Below are positions 62,550 through 64,000 of a stretch of 64,000 nucleotides of DNA, piece after piece (the first letter of the stretch is position 1; each line of letters starts with the position of its first letter). Both the position numbers and the translations under genes were made by a program. The DNA is from JADMIL01 sp036489375 (GTDB taxonomy: Bacteria; Desulfobacterota; Binatia; Binatales; Binataceae). Where the stretch lies: contig DASXFX010000110.1 in the NCBI GenBank assembly GCA_036489375.1, forward strand, positions 1-64,000, in the 5' to 3' direction. Under the pieces are notes generated by a model, which saw only the letters and a program-made list of their open reading frames with translations, made no database searches and was not told the DNA's origin.

Positions 62550-64000
62550 GATCCCGCCTGCGCTTCACGCCGCCGACGGAGCGATTCGTGTTGTTTACGA
62601 ACGCGGTCTCTGAGCGATTCGCGCGCGGGGTTGACCACCTGTTCTCCCCTAAGCCACCTCGCGAGCGAAGCGATCGTGGGATGCTCAAACAGGTCGTCGA
62701 TAGTGAGCGAAATCGAAAGCGTCCGGCTGAGTGCGGAATGCAGCGCAATCAGCCGCAGGGAGTCGCCACCTGCGTCAAAGAAATTCTCGTCGCGGCCGAC
62801 TTCATTCCGTTGCAGTGCTTTGCCCCAAAGCGCAGCGATATTCTCTTCGAAATTCACGCCGGCCTGCTTTGAAGCAAGGTTTTCCACCATCGCGCCGGAG
62901 TTGTCCGGACCTGGCAGTCTTGCGACGTCTAGCTTGCCATTGAGGGTAAGTGGTAGAGCTTCGAGCACACGAAACGACGCGGGAATCATGTAATAGGGCA
63001 AACGCAACGTCAGAAAGTCCCTGAGCTCGAGCGGGTCAAGCGTTCGCGGGCCAACCACGTAGGCGATCAGTCTCCGTTCGGCTCCAACTCCAGGGTCTGC
63101 TGCGTCTTGGCATACCACGGCAGCATCCCGCACCTCGGGATACTGCCGAAGTGCGAAGACTATCTCGCCGGGCTCGACTCGGTATCCGGAAATTTTGAGC
63201 TGAGCGTCGACGCGACCGAGGAACTCGATCGCCCCGTCGCTGCGAAAGCGCGCAAGATCGCCAGTGCGATAGAGGCGCTCTCCAATTCCCGCGATTGCGA
63301 TAAACTTTTCTGAAGTCAATTCGGGACAATTAAGATAGCCCCGCGCCAGTCCGTCGCCGCCCAGGTAAAGTTCGCCGACGGCATCAATTGAAACCGGCTT
63401 GAGATTGCCGTCAAGGATGAATGCCTGCGTATTCGCGATCGGAAAGCCAATCGGTATTCGTTCGCGCGTGGCGCTTTCGCGCGAGGCCAGGTAACAGATT
63501 GCAAATACCGTGCTTTCTGTCGGCCCGTATCCGTTAATCAATGCACACTTCGGTAAATGATCGATCGCTCTCAGAAAATGCCCCGGTGAGACGACATCGC
63601 CGCCGATAACGATTTGTTTGAGTGAGCCCAGCCGGTTCACGTGAGAATCCACCAACATGTTGAAGAGCGCAGGGGTGAAGAAGGCGGTGGTCACTCTATG
63701 GCGGTTGATTGTTTCGACGATCGCCGCCAGCGAAGGCACACCGGCGGGCATGATCGCGAGGCTCACGCCATTGAGGAGCGCGCCCCAGATTTCAAAAATC
63801 GAGGCATCGAAGGAGATCGGGGCAAGCTGCAAGAATCGATGCGCGCGATCGAAGTTCACGAAATCGGTATCGCGAACTAAACGAATGACCGCGCGATGCT
63901 CGATCATCACTCCCTTGGGCCGGCCCGTCGATCCGGACGTGTATATGATGTAGGCGAGATTACGCGGACCTGCCGCAGTTTCGGGATTACTCTCCGGAAG
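62546..64000 (-). CDS. NRPS fragment: adenylation and carrier domains, continues beyond the window
   Basis: The frame is open to base 64000, where NLAYIIYTSGSTGRPKGVMI (A3 core) begins, so the protein extends upstream. Visible parts are the rest of the A domain (FDASIFEIW, NGYGPTEST, GELYLGGDGLARGY, YRTGDLAR, NGKLD) and a carrier with FFDAGGDSLRLIALH, then a charged C-terminal helix (DRVRKQHESLRRRREAQ) that may be a docking segment to the downstream KS. The pocket reads D-A-F-F-V-G-G-V-F, suggesting a small aliphatic residue such as valine. It overlaps the PKS start as GTGA, so it is probably the module directly before it. Confidence 0.93.
   Translation of the reverse strand, partial: LPESNPETAAGPRNLAYIIYTSGSTGRPKGVMIEHRAVIRLVRDTDFVNFDRAHRFLQLAPISFDASIFEIWGALLNGVSLAIMPAGVPSLAAIVETINRHRVTTAFFTPALFNMLVDSHVNRLGSLKQIVIGGDVVSPGHFLRAIDHLPKCALINGYGPTESTVFAICYLASRESATRERIPIGFPIANTQAFILDGNLKPVSIDAVGELYLGGDGLARGYLNCPELTSEKFIAIAGIGERLYRTGDLARFRSDGAIEFLGRVDAQLKISGYRVEPGEIVFALRQYPEVRDAAVVCQDAADPGVGAERRLIAYVVGPRTLDPLELRDFLTLRLPYYMIPASFRVLEALPLTLNGKLDVARLPGPDNSGAMVENLASKQAGVNFEENIAALWGKALQRNEVGRDENFFDAGGDSLRLIALHSALSRTLSISLTIDDLFEHPTIASLARWLRGEQVVNPARESLRDRVRKQHESLRRRREAQAGS

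Noticed and set aside
1..64000. Search for CRISPR arrays, insertion sequences and rRNA
   Set aside because: No regularly spaced repeats, transposase genes or rRNA-like sequence were seen by eye.

Overview
The window looks like a chromosomal segment of a moderately GC-rich Gram-negative bacterium, probably from soil. An outer-membrane export lipoprotein (Wza type), a flippase and a chain-length regulator show a two-membrane envelope. A CaiB-type CoA transferase, several aldehyde dehydrogenases, an aldoxime dehydratase, and a large exopolysaccharide operon next to a PKS/NRPS locus fit a metabolically versatile, secondary-metabolite-producing lineage. The taxon cannot be fixed from the sequence alone.

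Layout. 1-2.9 kb: the end of a thiE-like gene, a methyltransferase and a CoA transferase. 3.1-16.2 kb: a tRNA-Arg(CCG), a decayed MscS remnant, then an all-plus-strand block of energy and ion-homeostasis genes (Na+/H+ antiporter, phosphoketolase, small His-rich membrane protein, glucose-6-phosphate dehydrogenase, P-type H+-ATPase with an N-terminal DUF2934-like motif, UspA, ClC). 16.3-25.2 kb: three tandem aldehyde dehydrogenase copies (one a deletion and frameshift remnant), an XRE/periplasmic-binding-like regulator, and a divergent plus-strand set of Baeyer-Villiger-type monooxygenase (frameshifted), haem aldoxime dehydratase and a QueD/PTPS-like enzyme.

25.3-48.5 kb: a minus-strand exopolysaccharide operon with many 4-base stop/start overlaps. 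Transcribed from high to low coordinates it runs Wza, Wzx, Wzc-like (degenerate kinase motif), GT4, a GT2-GT4 fusion, Wzy/ligase, GT4, exported glycoside hydrolase, two GT2, acyltransferase, a sugar-transferase-like/WecG fusion, the priming sugar transferase, RfbB, a degenerate nucleotidyltransferase fusion, RfbA, RfbC and RfbD. This would build and export a rhamnose-containing polysaccharide.

48.5-52 kb: a partner-switching set (REC-PP2C phosphatase, RsbW-like kinase, STAS antagonist) around a plus-strand methyltransferase. It sits between the polysaccharide operon and the NRPS genes.

52-64 kb: a minus-strand hybrid PKS/NRPS line. Read in order it is ...A-PCP (continues past the window), then KS-AT-ACP-aminotransferase-C-A-PCP, then C-PCP-TE. 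The architecture predicts an aminoacyl unit extended by malonate, beta-transaminated, joined to glycine (pocket residues resemble Gly codes) and released by a thioesterase. If the upstream A-PCP feeds the KS, the product would contain an uncommon 3,4-diamino acid. This is the strongest candidate for a new system in the window.
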